Shown in pieces: positions 8,693 to 18,376 of a stretch of DNA of 64,000 bases; positions within the stretch are counted from its first letter, which is position 1, and each line of letters begins with the position of its first letter. The stretch is taken from positions 418,022 to 482,021 of the forward strand of contig NZ_FOGI01000002.1 in the NCBI RefSeq assembly GCF_900111175.1, read 5' to 3'. A model generated the notes under the pieces. It saw only the letters and a list, made by a program, of their open reading frames with translations. It searched no databases and was not told where the DNA came from. The stretch comes from Actinokineospora terrae (GTDB taxonomy: Bacteria; Actinomycetota; Actinomycetes; Mycobacteriales; Pseudonocardiaceae). The position numbers and the translations under genes are program-made.

Positions 8693-9361
8693 ATGACCCA
8701 CCGGAGAACCGCGGGGTTCGCCATCCACGCCCGGGTCTGGCTCCCGGACGAGCACCTGCTCTGGGCAGGCACCACCATCAGGCGCGGGTACGACGCGAAA
8801 GCGCGCAACCCCAACCCCCGCAGTCCGGGCCGGTGGCTTGCCGATGTGGTCGACGACGTGATCGACGGGGTGATCGACTCCTTTGACGAGGGCACTGGCG
8901 GCGGGTCCAGCGACGGCCCCGTCAAGCTGGCGGCGGGACTCATCATGCGCAGCGAGCCGGGCCGGGGCCGGGCGTGGTCGTTGTTCGAGGCCGTGCCGGA
9001 CGACAGGGTGTTCTGGGCGTTGACCGGCACGGGATTGCACGCGGGGAAAGTGGTCACGCCGGAACCGGAACCCGAACCGCCACCGGTCGGGTTCCTCACC
9101 GCTGTCAAACAGGTCATCACGGGGCCGCAGCCGAGGCGGCCCCAGACCTTTGTGGACCGGATCGACCCGCTGTTCACCGTTCCCCGCGCGCACATCCGGG
9201 GTTTCGAGGCGGCCAGGACGTCGGCGGGGGTGATCGCCAGCATGCCGTGCCTGCGCATGACACTCGACGACGGATCCCAGTTGGACTTCCGGTTCACAAG
9301 CGACGACGACGAAGCCCCCTACCGGCGACTGGCCGCGCTGACGAACGGCGTGGTCGGATGA
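8693..9361 (+). CDS. Uncharacterised protein in the WXG100 operon
   Basis: A 222-residue protein I do not recognise as a named family. The N-terminus has the motif VWLPDEHLLWAGTTIRRG. A low-complexity acidic linker follows (VDDVIDGVIDSFDEG), then a beta-rich C-terminal half ending in MTLDDGSQLDFRF that resembles bacterial PH-like domains (inference from strand pattern). There is no signal peptide or membrane helix, so it is cytoplasmic. It lies 21 bp after the WXG100-like gene and its stop overlaps the start of the next gene. As the first gene after a large secreted helical protein, it occupies the position of an immunity or chaperone gene; that is only positional evidence. Confidence 0.7.
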   Translation: MTHRRTAGFAIHARVWLPDEHLLWAGTTIRRGYDAKARNPNPRSPGRWLADVVDDVIDGVIDSFDEGTGGGSSDGPVKLAAGLIMRSEPGRGRAWSLFEAVPDDRVFWALTGTGLHAGKVVTPEPEPEPPPVGFLTAVKQVITGPQPRRPQTFVDRIDPLFTVPRAHIRGFEAARTSAGVIASMPCLRMTLDDGSQLDFRFTSDDDEAPYRRLAALTNGVVG

Positions 9362-10002
9362 GCGTGCGCAAGGACCTGGAGCGGGACTGGTGCCTGCCGG
9401 GGGAACGCCTGCTGGTGGGGATATCCCCCAAGGGCCTCGACATCGGGTCCCGCGTCGGCGATCAGGTGCGGGTGCCGCACCCGCCCGCCCCCGGCGGTCC
9501 GGAGCCGGTGCCGATCGCGATCGACTACCCGACGCTGTCGGTGCACGCGCCCGATCTGCAGGGCGACGACTGGATCGAGGAGCCCGGCCTCGGGTGGTGG
9601 GCGGAGGCGGAGCAGGACGGCGACGACGCGGTGGTGGCCGCCGACCACCTCGCGGCCTGCTCCGGTCAGGCCAGCATCGCCATCACCGACCGGCGGTTCG
9701 CCGTGGTGTTCCCCGACCGGCTCCTCGCCGCCACCCGCGCGCGCCGGGCAGCGCTGACCCGGGAGAAGAGCGTGCTGAAGCGGGTCACCACGGCGCTGGA
9801 CGACTGGACCACCCAGGACAAGTGGGTGTTCCGGGACGTGGTGGTGTCCCTGTGGGAGATCGACCGCGGCCGGGTCGTGCGGTGGTGGAAGGCGACCACC
9901 GGGCGAAGTGTGCCGTTCCACACGGTGGTACGAGTCGAGTTCGGGGACGGCTCCGTCTTGTCGACGCCTTGGGTTCCGCACACGTTCATAAGGGACAGTT
10001 GA
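9358..10002 (+). CDS. Uncharacterised PH-like protein coupled to its upstream neighbour
   Basis: A 214-residue cytoplasmic protein of unknown function. The start is ATG 9358, overlapping the upstream stop as ATGA. Its N-terminus (CLPGERLLVGISPKG) parallels the upstream protein's start (WLPDEHLLWAG). Its second half has the pattern ITDRRFAVVFPDR...VVVSLWEIDRGRVV...VVRVEFGDGSVLSTPW, which reads like a bacterial PH-like barrel. The two proteins may be distant paralogues. It is part of the operon starting at the YbaB-like gene. Confidence 0.7.
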   Translation: MSVRKDLERDWCLPGERLLVGISPKGLDIGSRVGDQVRVPHPPAPGGPEPVPIAIDYPTLSVHAPDLQGDDWIEEPGLGWWAEAEQDGDDAVVAADHLAACSGQASIAITDRRFAVVFPDRLLAATRARRAALTREKSVLKRVTTALDDWTTQDKWVFRDVVVSLWEIDRGRVVRWWKATTGRSVPFHTVVRVEFGDGSVLSTPWVPHTFIRDS

Positions 10003-10105
10003 TCCTTCCCCCACCCGGTCCCCCGGTGTTGGCAGAAGAGGAGTCGTTGGTGCACACTCCTCGTGCCGCATCGGGGGATCGGCTACTGGGGAAGGTTCGG
10101 GAACG

Positions 10106-11531
10106 ATGTTCGTGGGGTTGCGCGCTGCCCTGGCGGTGGCGATGTTAGCCGGTTTCTCCCTGCTCGCGCTCGGGGTCGCGGGTGGACTGGTCGTGCTGGA
10201 AGTGGTGGCGCTGCGGGAGTCGCCGGTCGTCGGGCTGAAGCTGGCGTTCTTCGTCGTGCCCGCGGTGTTCGCCATCCTGATGGCACTGGTGTCCATCGAG
10301 CGGCGCCGCGACGACATTGTGGACGGGGTCGCGGTCACGCCGAGCCAGCAGCCGCGGCTGTGGGCGCTGGTCACCGAGCCGGCGAGCCGGGTCGGCACGC
10401 GGCCGCCGGACGAGATCCGGGTGATCGCGGCGGTGAACGCGGCGGTGGTGGAGAACACGCGGCTGCTCGGGCTGGTCGTGACCTCCCGCAGGCTGTACGT
10501 GGGCGCGCCGCTGCTGGCGGGGCTGAGCGAACAGCAGATGGCCTCGGTGCTCGCGCACGAGTTGGGGCACTACGCCAACCGCGACACCCGGCTGTCCGGA
10601 GTGGTCGTCACCGGCCGGGACGCGCTCAGGCGCGTGGTGACCGGGATGACCGGCGCGAGCGGCCTGCAGGGTGCACTCGCCGGCGTGTTCGCGAGCTACG
10701 CCAAGGTCTACATGCGACTGTCTAATGCGATCTGCCGCCGCCAGGAACTGGCCGCGGACGCGGTGTCGGCCAGGATCGCGGGCTCCGCGGCCGCGGCGAG
10801 CGCGCTGCGCGAGCTGCACGCGGTGGACTTCAGCTAGACCTTGTTCCTCAAGCGCGCCCGTGCTGGCGGACCTGCGGGCGCAGGACCCGCCCGGCGGCGA
10901 CGCCGACCCGTACGACTCGCACCCGCCCACGACGACCCGGATCGCGGCCATCGAGGCGATCGCCGCGCCCGTGCTGGCGGACCGGCCGGACCGGTCCGCG
11001 CTGGCCCTGGTCGACGACCCGGTGCCGCTGCTGGACCGGGCGCTGCTGCTGGCCATGAACGACGTGGACGAGCGCAAGCGGGTGGACTGGACCAACTACG
11101 GGCACCTGGTCATCCAGCAGCACATGATCGACGCGACGCTGCCGCTCACCCGGGCCGCGGGCCGGGTCCAGGGCAGGCAGCCGACCCTGCGCGCCGTGCT
11201 CGACGCACTCGACGCGGGCAAGCTGCTCTACCTCGCGCCCGCGGACGACGAGCAGGTCGGCGGCACCCGCGCGCGCCGCGAGCGGGCCAGGACGTCGGTG
11301 GCTGACGGGCTGGGCCTGCTGGTCGACCTGGCGCTCGTCGCCACCGGGTACGGCCGCTGGGAGGTCGACTGGGCCGGGGACGCGACCCTGCGGCTCACCG
11401 ACACCGGCCTGGAAGGCCTGGCCGACCTGCTCGCCGCCGCCCTCTCCGACGACCGCGACAGCACCGGCCTGCGCGTCACCGCGGGCGTGGACCTCGACTT
11501 CCAGCCGATCCCCGCGCTGCGCGCCGCCTGA
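10106..11531 (+). pseudogene. M48-family zinc metalloprotease, disrupted
   Basis: The first frame (10106-10837) encodes an M48 (HtpX-like) protease with two N-terminal membrane helices, the zinc motif HELGH (about residue 150) and the third ligand in ELAAD (about residue 214). It stops at TAG 10835-10837, immediately after AVDFS. The C-terminal M48 segment, with the family-typical DPYDSHPPTTTRIAAIEAI and a further 200 residues, continues in a different frame from about 10850 to 11531. The in-frame codons after the TAG (TLFLKR) look like continued homologous sequence, so a TGG-to-TAG change plus a nearby frameshift or small deletion is likely. The catalytic site is intact, so a truncated 243-residue membrane protease could still be made. 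A sequencing error cannot be excluded. Confidence 0.75.
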
Positions 11532-11549
11532 CACCGATCGGATACCGAC

Positions 11550-12611
11550 GTGGCCTCGCTGCTCGACCCCAAGACCTTCCAGCTGCTGCGCCGGGCGTCG
11601 CGCGAGGCCCGCAGGCGCGGCGTCCTCGTCGACGACCTCCCCGCCGAGGTGGTCGCCACGCTGATGCTGCCCAGGGTCGACATGGCCAAGTGGGGCATGC
11701 CCGCCAACAGCGAGGTCACCGCGGACCGCGTCCACGGCAACCAGGCGCCTGCCAACGCGCTGGCCGCGGCCGCGGGGGGCTACTGGCTGCCCGCCGCCGA
11801 ACTGCTGGCCGCGACCTGGGGCGACTGGGCGGCCAGGGTCGAGGTGGTGCGGGCACTCGGCGACGCCGCCGCGGCCGACGACACCTGGCTCTCGGCGTGG
11901 CGCGCGGCGCGGCCGCGGGACCCCGGGCACGCGGTGGTGCTGGCGCGCATGCTGATCGTCGTCGCCTGGCAGGTGCGGGACTCGCAGCGGGGCGTGGACA
12001 CCACGCGGGAGCAGTTCGTGGGGTTCCGCCGCGTGCTGCTGGAGGCCCGGCAGGCCGCCGTCGCGGCGGCGGAGGTGGCCCCCGAGGACCCGACGCCGTG
12101 GTGGGCGCACGTCACCCTCGCCCGCGGCCTGAGCTACGAGCACGACGAGTTCCTCGCGGTGTGGTCCGAACTCCTCGCCAGGGACCCGCTGCACCGCCAC
12201 GCCCACGTGCAGGCCCTGCGGTACTGGTGCCGCAAGTGGCGCGGCTCGGACGACCTGATGACCGAGTTCGCCGCCACCGCCGCCGCCACGTCACCGACCC
12301 TGGCCGTGCTCCCGCTCCAGGCGGCCTTCGAGCACGACCACGACCGCTGGCGCGACCAGGACGTCGTCGCCGCCCTCGACACCCTGCTCACCCGCCTGTC
12401 CACCGACCCCCACGACACCCCCTTCACCCGCGACGAACGCGGCTGGGCGATCCAGGCCCTCATGGCCAACAACCGCCACAACGAGGCGATCACCCAGCTC
12501 CGCGCGCTGGGCACCCACGCGGACGCCGAACCGTGGTCGCTGAGCGAGTCCCCGGTCTTCCTGTTCCTCCAGACCAGGACCAAGGCCTGCACCAACGCCG
12601 GACGCCCCTAA
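11550..12611 (+). CDS. Conserved hypothetical protein, helical
   Basis: A 353-residue, strongly helical protein starting at GTG 11550, 18 bp after the M48 gene. It is rich in Ala, Arg and Trp (WLPAAELLAATWGDWAAR; TPWWAHVTLARGL), with a repeated helix-turn-helix layout like TPR or DUF4034-type proteins. There is no signal peptide or membrane span. It ends the type VII-associated gene run and its stop overlaps the stop of the convergent helicase gene by 3 bp. Function unknown. Confidence 0.7.
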   Translation: MASLLDPKTFQLLRRASREARRRGVLVDDLPAEVVATLMLPRVDMAKWGMPANSEVTADRVHGNQAPANALAAAAGGYWLPAAELLAATWGDWAARVEVVRALGDAAAADDTWLSAWRAARPRDPGHAVVLARMLIVVAWQVRDSQRGVDTTREQFVGFRRVLLEARQAAVAAAEVAPEDPTPWWAHVTLARGLSYEHDEFLAVWSELLARDPLHRHAHVQALRYWCRKWRGSDDLMTEFAATAAATSPTLAVLPLQAAFEHDHDRWRDQDVVAALDTLLTRLSTDPHDTPFTRDERGWAIQALMANNRHNEAITQLRALGTHADAEPWSLSESPVFLFLQTRTKACTNAGRP

Positions 12612-15600
12612 CGCGCGCCCTGCCAGGGGGTGGCGTCGTCGAGGAGGCCGATCATGCCGGAGACGAGGCGCATCTGGGCGGTGGTGCGGATGTCGGCGGT
12701 GACCAGGTGCGGGGAGCAGACCAGCACGGCCAGGGTCTGGGCTCGGGACAGGGCGACGTTGAGGCGGTTGCGGGAGAGCAGGAAGTCGAGGCCGCGGGGC
12801 AGGTCGGCGGCCGAGGACGAGGTCATGGTGGCGATGACGACCGGGGCTTCCTGGCCCTGGAAGCGGTCGACCGTGCCCACCCGCACGCCGCCGTGGCCCG
12901 CCGCCTCCAGTGCCCGCGTCACCACCCTGGCCTGCAGGTTGTACGGGGCGACGACCAGGATGTCGTGGTCGGTGACGGGGCGGGAGCCGTCGCGGTCGTG
13001 GAAGGCGCGGCCGTGCACGGAGGCGACGACCTCGACCACGGCGGCGGCTTCCTCGGTGGAGCGGGTGGTGTTGCCCTGGTGCTGGACCTCGACCAGGTGC
13101 AGCCCGGCGGGGACGCCCTCGATGGACCGCTCGGCGGCGCTCGGGTGCGCGTGCAGCCTGCCCGCGTAGGACAGCCGCGACACCGGCGCGCACACGGCGG
13201 GGTGCATGCGGCGGGTCTGGTCGAGGAAGAACCCCAGGTCGGGCGGGATGATGTCGGCGGTGTCGAGCAGGTGCCCCAGCGCGGACGCCTCGGCACCGGC
13301 CGGGTGGGTGCCCTGCACGACCTGCGGCAGCTGGCGCGGGTCGCCGAGCAGCACGAGGTTGCGGGCGCAGGTCGACACCGCGAGCGCGTCGGCCAGCGCG
13401 AACTGGCCTGCCTCGTCGACCACCAGCACGTCGAACGGCTCCTCGCGCAGCGCTTTGTTGGCGAAGTTCCACGCGGTGCCGCCGACCAGGTGACCGGTGT
13501 CGTGCTCGCGGCGCCAGCCGGCCAACGCGGCGAAGTTCTTCGGCTGCTGCCATGCGGCGTCCGGTGCCGGGGCGGTCCCCCGTGGCCGTTTGGCGACCGG
13601 GAGGTCAGGCGCGGCGGACAGGGCGGCGGTGAGCACGTTCTCCACCGCCTTGTGGCTGGTCGAGGTGACGCCAACGGTGCGACCGGACCGGACCAGGTGC
13701 GCGATGAGCCTGCCCGCGAGGTACGTCTTGCCCGCGCCGGGCGGTCCTTGCACCGCGAGGGTCGATCCATCCAGCGCGTCGACGGTCTCGATCACCGTGT
13801 GCACCAGGTCCGCGCCCGGTGCGGGCAGGGTCGCACCGTTGCGCAACCGGGGTGGGGTGCGGCGCAACAGATCGATGCCGGGGTGCCCGGGCAGCGCCGG
13901 GAGGGTGTCGGCCACCTGCCTGGCGAGGTCGACGACCGCCTCGTCCTTGGGCGCGGGCCGCACCGGTTCGCCAGGCAGCACGGCTTGCAGCGATCCCGGG
14001 CCGATCTTGTCCGCGCCCCGGCTCTCGTCGATGACCAGGCGGTCGGCCGTCGCCTCGGTGATCTTGCCGTCGTGGCTCTCGGCGCCGTACCGCAGCCGGA
14101 CCTGGTCGCCGACGCTGAACGGGTGCGGCTGGTCCTGGTCGCACCGCACGCGCAGCACGCGCTTGTGCCTGCCGTTGCGCCGTTTCGGCGGCTCCCACTC
14201 CCCCGTCTCCACCCGGACCGGCACCGTGCAGGTCGAGTCGGACTCCAGGTCGTGCACCGGCGCGGCGAGCTGGCGGAAGTACTCCCACCACGCGGGGTTG
14301 GACTCGCGCCGGTAGTAGCCGACCGAGGCGGCGAGCAGCGCCCTGGCCCGCTCGTCGGGGGTGAACTCGGCGGGGTCGTCGGGCAGTCCCTCGATCAGCG
14401 TGTCGACGAGGTCGGCCAACTCCTTGACCTTCCTGGCGCGCTCGTCGTCCTCGACGTCCCGCAGCCCGGCGTCCCATTCGGACTCGTACACCTCGACGAC
14501 GGACTCGATGCCTTCCCGCGCCCGGATCTCGTGCAGGAACTCGAAAAGCCGCTGCGTGGAGACGCAGTCGTACTCGTTGTAGTCCGCGATGCCCTGCAAG
14601 ACCTCTGCCGCGCGCTCGACCTCGCCCGCGGTGGTGAGCGTCAGGTAGTCCTCGTAGGCCTCGATGCTCGACACCGCCGTCTTGACCTCACCCTCGCGGG
14701 CGTCGGGCATGTAGAGCGGTTCGAGGGCCTTGATGGAGTACGAGCGCTGTGAGACGCGCAACGCCTTGCGCACCACGGCATAGAGGTCGATCAGCGAGCC
14801 GCGGCGCAGCAACGTGTCGACGGCGTCCTCACGGGTGCCGTGCAGGGCGGCCAACCGCTTGAGCGCGGACGACTCGTACGGCGCGTAGTGGTAGATGTGC
14901 GCGTCGGGGTGCTCGGCGAGCCTGCCGGTGGCGAAGTCGACGAACCGCTCGAACGCCTGCCGCTCGGCGGGTCGGGTGTGCGCCCAGAACGGGGTGAACG
15001 TGCCGTCGGCGACCGCGCCGAACAGGTACTCGAGGCCGGTGCCGCCGATCGCGTACGGGTCGCCTTCCATGTCGAAGAAGACGTCGCCGGGGCTGGGCGG
15101 CGGGATCGTGGCCAGCGCGTCGGGGTCGACGAGTTCGTAGGCGACCTCACCGGTGGCGTCCTGGCGGACCTGGATCGCCGCCTGAGCGCGCAGCGCGGTG
15201 TAAGAGGCGATCGACAGCGTCGCGGGCCTGTCGTCCGGCGCGGCGGCGGCGAGGTCGTCGATGGTGGTCAGCCCGCCGTCGAGCAGCTTGCGCCGTTGGT
15301 CGGACCGGATGCCCGCGACGAGCGCCAGGTCGCGGTCGGCCGCCCGCCCGGAGGCGCAGTGCTCGGCGTACGGGCAGCCGGAGCAGGCGGGGCGTTCGTC
15401 GCCCCAGAGCCGTGCGGGCAGGTGGGGTTCGCGGGCGAGCAGCCTGCCGGTCAGCCGCCGCAGCAGGGGGACGAACTCGTCCACCCGGAACGACGCCCGG
15501 CTGCCGTCACCGAGCAGCAGGTGCGTCTCGGGCCCGGCGGGCCACCCGGCCCTGGCCAGGGCGTCGGCGTACGCGACCACCTGGATGACCGCCGCGGGCC

Positions 15601-15979
15601 GCGCGTGCCTGGCCAGCTTCGTGTCGTACACCTCGTACCGGCCGTCCGGCCCCCGCAACAGGAAGTCCGCCCGCCCCGTCATCCCCCCGGGCTCGTGGAA
15701 GACGGCCTGGTAGACCACCGGAGCCCCGGCCTCCAGCGCCGCCGCGGTCTCCCCCGCCGCGACGACCGGGTCCCGCTCCTCGATCTCGACCACCGCGTGC
15801 TGCTCGGCCCGCAACCTGGTCAACGTCGCCTGCTCGTGCTCCCGCCCGTACTTGACCGTCAGCCGATCAGGCCCGGGCCCCGCCTGCGGCGCCCCGACCA
15901 GCCCCGCGGCGTTGGCCTGCGCGAGCACACTGCGGTGCTCGCACTCGAGCAGGTCGGCAAGATCCGAAGGCGTGTACAT
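12608..15979 (-). CDS. TM0106-type RecB-like nuclease fused to DNA2/UPF1-like helicase
   Basis: A 1123-residue two-part enzyme. The N-terminal half has the TM0106 RecB-like nuclease layout: a cysteine cluster (CSGCPYAEHC, about 195-205) that could bind iron-sulfur or zinc, and the RNase H-like strand FFDMEGDPY (about 300). The C-terminal half is a superfamily 1 helicase with Walker A GPPGAGKT (about 746), Walker B DEAG (about 853), GDPRQLPQVV, VGTVDRFQGQEAPVV and SRAQ. It probably degrades or remodels DNA or RNA ends in repair; a defence role is possible. It follows an intergenic gap of 180 bp after the SNF2 gene on the same strand. Confidence 0.9.
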   Translation of the reverse strand: MYTPSDLADLLECEHRSVLAQANAAGLVGAPQAGPGPDRLTVKYGREHEQATLTRLRAEQHAVVEIEERDPVVAAGETAAALEAGAPVVYQAVFHEPGGMTGRADFLLRGPDGRYEVYDTKLARHARPAAVIQVVAYADALARAGWPAGPETHLLLGDGSRASFRVDEFVPLLRRLTGRLLAREPHLPARLWGDERPACSGCPYAEHCASGRAADRDLALVAGIRSDQRRKLLDGGLTTIDDLAAAAPDDRPATLSIASYTALRAQAAIQVRQDATGEVAYELVDPDALATIPPPSPGDVFFDMEGDPYAIGGTGLEYLFGAVADGTFTPFWAHTRPAERQAFERFVDFATGRLAEHPDAHIYHYAPYESSALKRLAALHGTREDAVDTLLRRGSLIDLYAVVRKALRVSQRSYSIKALEPLYMPDAREGEVKTAVSSIEAYEDYLTLTTAGEVERAAEVLQGIADYNEYDCVSTQRLFEFLHEIRAREGIESVVEVYESEWDAGLRDVEDDERARKVKELADLVDTLIEGLPDDPAEFTPDERARALLAASVGYYRRESNPAWWEYFRQLAAPVHDLESDSTCTVPVRVETGEWEPPKRRNGRHKRVLRVRCDQDQPHPFSVGDQVRLRYGAESHDGKITEATADRLVIDESRGADKIGPGSLQAVLPGEPVRPAPKDEAVVDLARQVADTLPALPGHPGIDLLRRTPPRLRNGATLPAPGADLVHTVIETVDALDGSTLAVQGPPGAGKTYLAGRLIAHLVRSGRTVGVTSTSHKAVENVLTAALSAAPDLPVAKRPRGTAPAPDAAWQQPKNFAALAGWRREHDTGHLVGGTAWNFANKALREEPFDVLVVDEAGQFALADALAVSTCARNLVLLGDPRQLPQVVQGTHPAGAEASALGHLLDTADIIPPDLGFFLDQTRRMHPAVCAPVSRLSYAGRLHAHPSAAERSIEGVPAGLHLVEVQHQGNTTRSTEEAAAVVEVVASVHGRAFHDRDGSRPVTDHDILVVAPYNLQARVVTRALEAAGHGGVRVGTVDRFQGQEAPVVIATMTSSSAADLPRGLDFLLSRNRLNVALSRAQTLAVLVCSPHLVTADIRTTAQMRLVSGMIGLLDDATPWQGAR

Positions 15980-16159
15980 CGCCGATCAGTCTCGCACCGC
16001 CCCCCTCGAACACCTGGCCGACACGCCCAGCGGCCGACTGCGATGTCCAACTGATCCTGCAATGTGGTGACCAGATCCGAGCACGTGTCGTTCCCGAGAA
16101 CAGGCCAGCGGAAACCTCCGGCGCCCCAACCGAATTGCACAATCCCTGGACGGTGAAGA

Positions 16160-18325
16160 TCACGCTTCGGATGGATGCTGCTCACCGAAGAGCCGTCGGT
16201 GCTCGAGTTCGACGATCTGCCGCTGCTCGCCGGCGTCGACCGCCCGCAGGTCGGCTTCCTTGGCGTCGCTCTTGCGTACGTATTCCTCGATCAGCCTGTT
16301 CTTGTGGTCTTGGATGTCCCGAACGCGCCTGTCCACGGAATCCTTGGTCAGCAGCCGGTGCACTTGCACAACACCGATCTGGCCCATCCGGTAGGCCCGC
16401 GCGACGGCCTGCTCCTCCACGCTCGGCCGCCACTGCGGTTCGGCGATGACCACCACCGAGGCAGCCTGGATGTTCAGCCCGTGCGCGCCCACATCGATCT
16501 GCGCTACCAGCACGCCGTGCCCGTCGCGCCTGGTGAACTCGTCGACCAACTCCTGGCGTCGCCTGCTGGGTGTCGCCCCGACCAGCTTCCCGACCACCGC
16601 GTCACCCAGCTCTTGCACGATCACGGCGATGACATCCAGGTAGCCGGAGAACACCAGGACCTTGCGCCCGTCATCACGCGCCTCGTCGACGATCTCCACG
16701 AGCCGCTCCAGCTTGGCCGATCCGGGACCGAACGTCGCTTGCCGCATCTTGGCAATGTTCTTCGACCGGACCGCGTCGCGATAGGCCTCGAGTTCTCCTT
16801 CGTTCGGATCGACCCAGTACTCGACCTCGATCTTCGACGGCAACTCGACCAGCACGTCCTCGACGTTGCGCCGCAGGTAGACCGACGCCACCCCACGTCG
16901 GAACGCTCGCGCGCCCGCCACCGCGGTCGAGGGTTCCAGGCGCGCGGCCACCTCGGGTTTGAGGTACTCGATCAAGGCGCGGAACTCGGAGACCCGGTTC
17001 TCCATCGGCGTCCCGGTCATGAACAGCACACGGTCGGCGGACGCGGTCATCCTGGCGATCCGCTGCGACCGCTGGGAATCGGGGCGCTTCACCTTGTGCG
17101 CCTCGTCGACGACGAGCATGTCCACCGCCGCGCCGACCACCAGGTCGAACCCCCGCAGGATGTCGTACGTGGCGACGCCGACCCCGCCCACTGCCAGCCA
17201 GTTCGCCGCCACCACGTGCCGATCGGGGCCATAGAGGCTGTGCGCTGTTAGGGTTGTGTGCTTTTCTATCTCCTTCAGCCAGTTCACCAGCACACTCGAC
17301 GGGCACACCACCAGGAACCGCGTCTTCCCTGCCGCTGCCAGGTGCGCCAAGGCGGCGAGCGCCTGCACCGTCTTGCCCAGACCCATCTCGTCGCCGAGGA
17401 TGCAACGCCCTCGGTTGATCGCGAACTGGGCGCCGAAGTGCTGGTAGACGCGCAACCTGGTCTTCATCCTGCTGACGTCCAAGCGCGTGGCCCTGACCTC
17501 GCGCCGCGCAGGCTCCGACAAGAATCCCTGTGCGGGTTCGAGCTCATCGGTACCGCCCTGGCCACCGAGCACGGCGAGTAGCGCGTTGAAGCTCGCGGCG
17601 TCCTCGGTGTAGAGCCGCCACACGTCGTGCTGGTACCACTCGGCAATGGTCGCTCGGCGCAGGTACTCCAGTTCCTTGCCGAAGGCGATGACCTCGGGGG
17701 ATTCGAGGAACTCGGCCACGTCGTCCAGCGCGTCACGTGCTGCTTGCTTGTCCTTCTTGCCGAGAAAGACGAAGCGCCACCACCTGGTGGTCGGCTTGGC
17801 CGCAGCGGTGATCGGCCCGGCGCGCTCGGTGAGGCGGCCCAACCGCAGCTCCAGTCCCGGAGCCGTGCTGACGGCGTGCCGAAGCGCCGCGATCATGGAC
17901 AGCAGCACGGTCTGGCCCGGGTCCCGCCGTTGTGGGTCGAATCGGATGGTGGTGTCGCGGCGCACCTTGTCGGCCAGTACCCGCACGGCCTTGGCCACTT
18001 GGGTGGCCGTCTGTACACCGACGCCGTGTACAGCCATCAGGTCGGCTTCGCCAAGAGGGCGCACCTTGTCCGCGGTGGTGTACCCAGCCTTGATCAGCGC
18101 TTTGAGGTTGACCTGACCCTCCACCAGCGCACGCAGGTCCTCGACCGACCGTTTTGCCAGCTCCGCCTGGACTTGGGCCTGCACCAGACTGGCGACCTGC
18201 CTGGCGCCCTCGGACTTGAGCCTGCCGCTTCGAGACAGCTGCGTCCGCGCAGCCGCCACCATGTGGTCAACTTTGGCAAGCAACGCCCTCGCCTGAGCGT
18301 TTGTCCTGCTCTCGATCTGTGCCAC
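16160..18325 (-). CDS. SNF2-family ATPase with N-terminal helix-hairpin-helix
   Basis: A 721-residue Snf2-like ATPase, distinct from the one at 3709. Residues 1-80 are coiled-coil-like; a helix-hairpin-helix DNA-binding motif (MAVHGVGVQTATQVAKAV) lies near 95-115. Lobe 1 carries DEMGLGKT (about 313) and DEAH (about 407), then MTGTPMENR. Lobe 2 carries LVGATPSRRRQE, GAHGLNIQAAS and the arginine-finger region AYRMGQIG. The HhH plus Snf2 layout resembles annealing helicase or repair ATPases. It ends 180 bp upstream of the RecB-like nuclease-helicase, same strand, suggesting related work on DNA ends. No signal peptide; cytoplasmic. Confidence 0.9.
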   Translation of the reverse strand: MAQIESRTNAQARALLAKVDHMVAAARTQLSRSGRLKSEGARQVASLVQAQVQAELAKRSVEDLRALVEGQVNLKALIKAGYTTADKVRPLGEADLMAVHGVGVQTATQVAKAVRVLADKVRRDTTIRFDPQRRDPGQTVLLSMIAALRHAVSTAPGLELRLGRLTERAGPITAAAKPTTRWWRFVFLGKKDKQAARDALDDVAEFLESPEVIAFGKELEYLRRATIAEWYQHDVWRLYTEDAASFNALLAVLGGQGGTDELEPAQGFLSEPARREVRATRLDVSRMKTRLRVYQHFGAQFAINRGRCILGDEMGLGKTVQALAALAHLAAAGKTRFLVVCPSSVLVNWLKEIEKHTTLTAHSLYGPDRHVVAANWLAVGGVGVATYDILRGFDLVVGAAVDMLVVDEAHKVKRPDSQRSQRIARMTASADRVLFMTGTPMENRVSEFRALIEYLKPEVAARLEPSTAVAGARAFRRGVASVYLRRNVEDVLVELPSKIEVEYWVDPNEGELEAYRDAVRSKNIAKMRQATFGPGSAKLERLVEIVDEARDDGRKVLVFSGYLDVIAVIVQELGDAVVGKLVGATPSRRRQELVDEFTRRDGHGVLVAQIDVGAHGLNIQAASVVVIAEPQWRPSVEEQAVARAYRMGQIGVVQVHRLLTKDSVDRRVRDIQDHKNRLIEEYVRKSDAKEADLRAVDAGEQRQIVELEHRRLFGEQHPSEA

Positions 18326-18376
18326 GGCGAGAGTATCCCCGGAAGGGCGGGTAGATCTCGAGAGCGCAGTGGAGCG

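Noticed and set aside
10820..10870. Programmed frameshift in the M48 gene
   Set aside because: No slippery heptamer, and an in-frame stop plus apparent loss of residues fits decay better.
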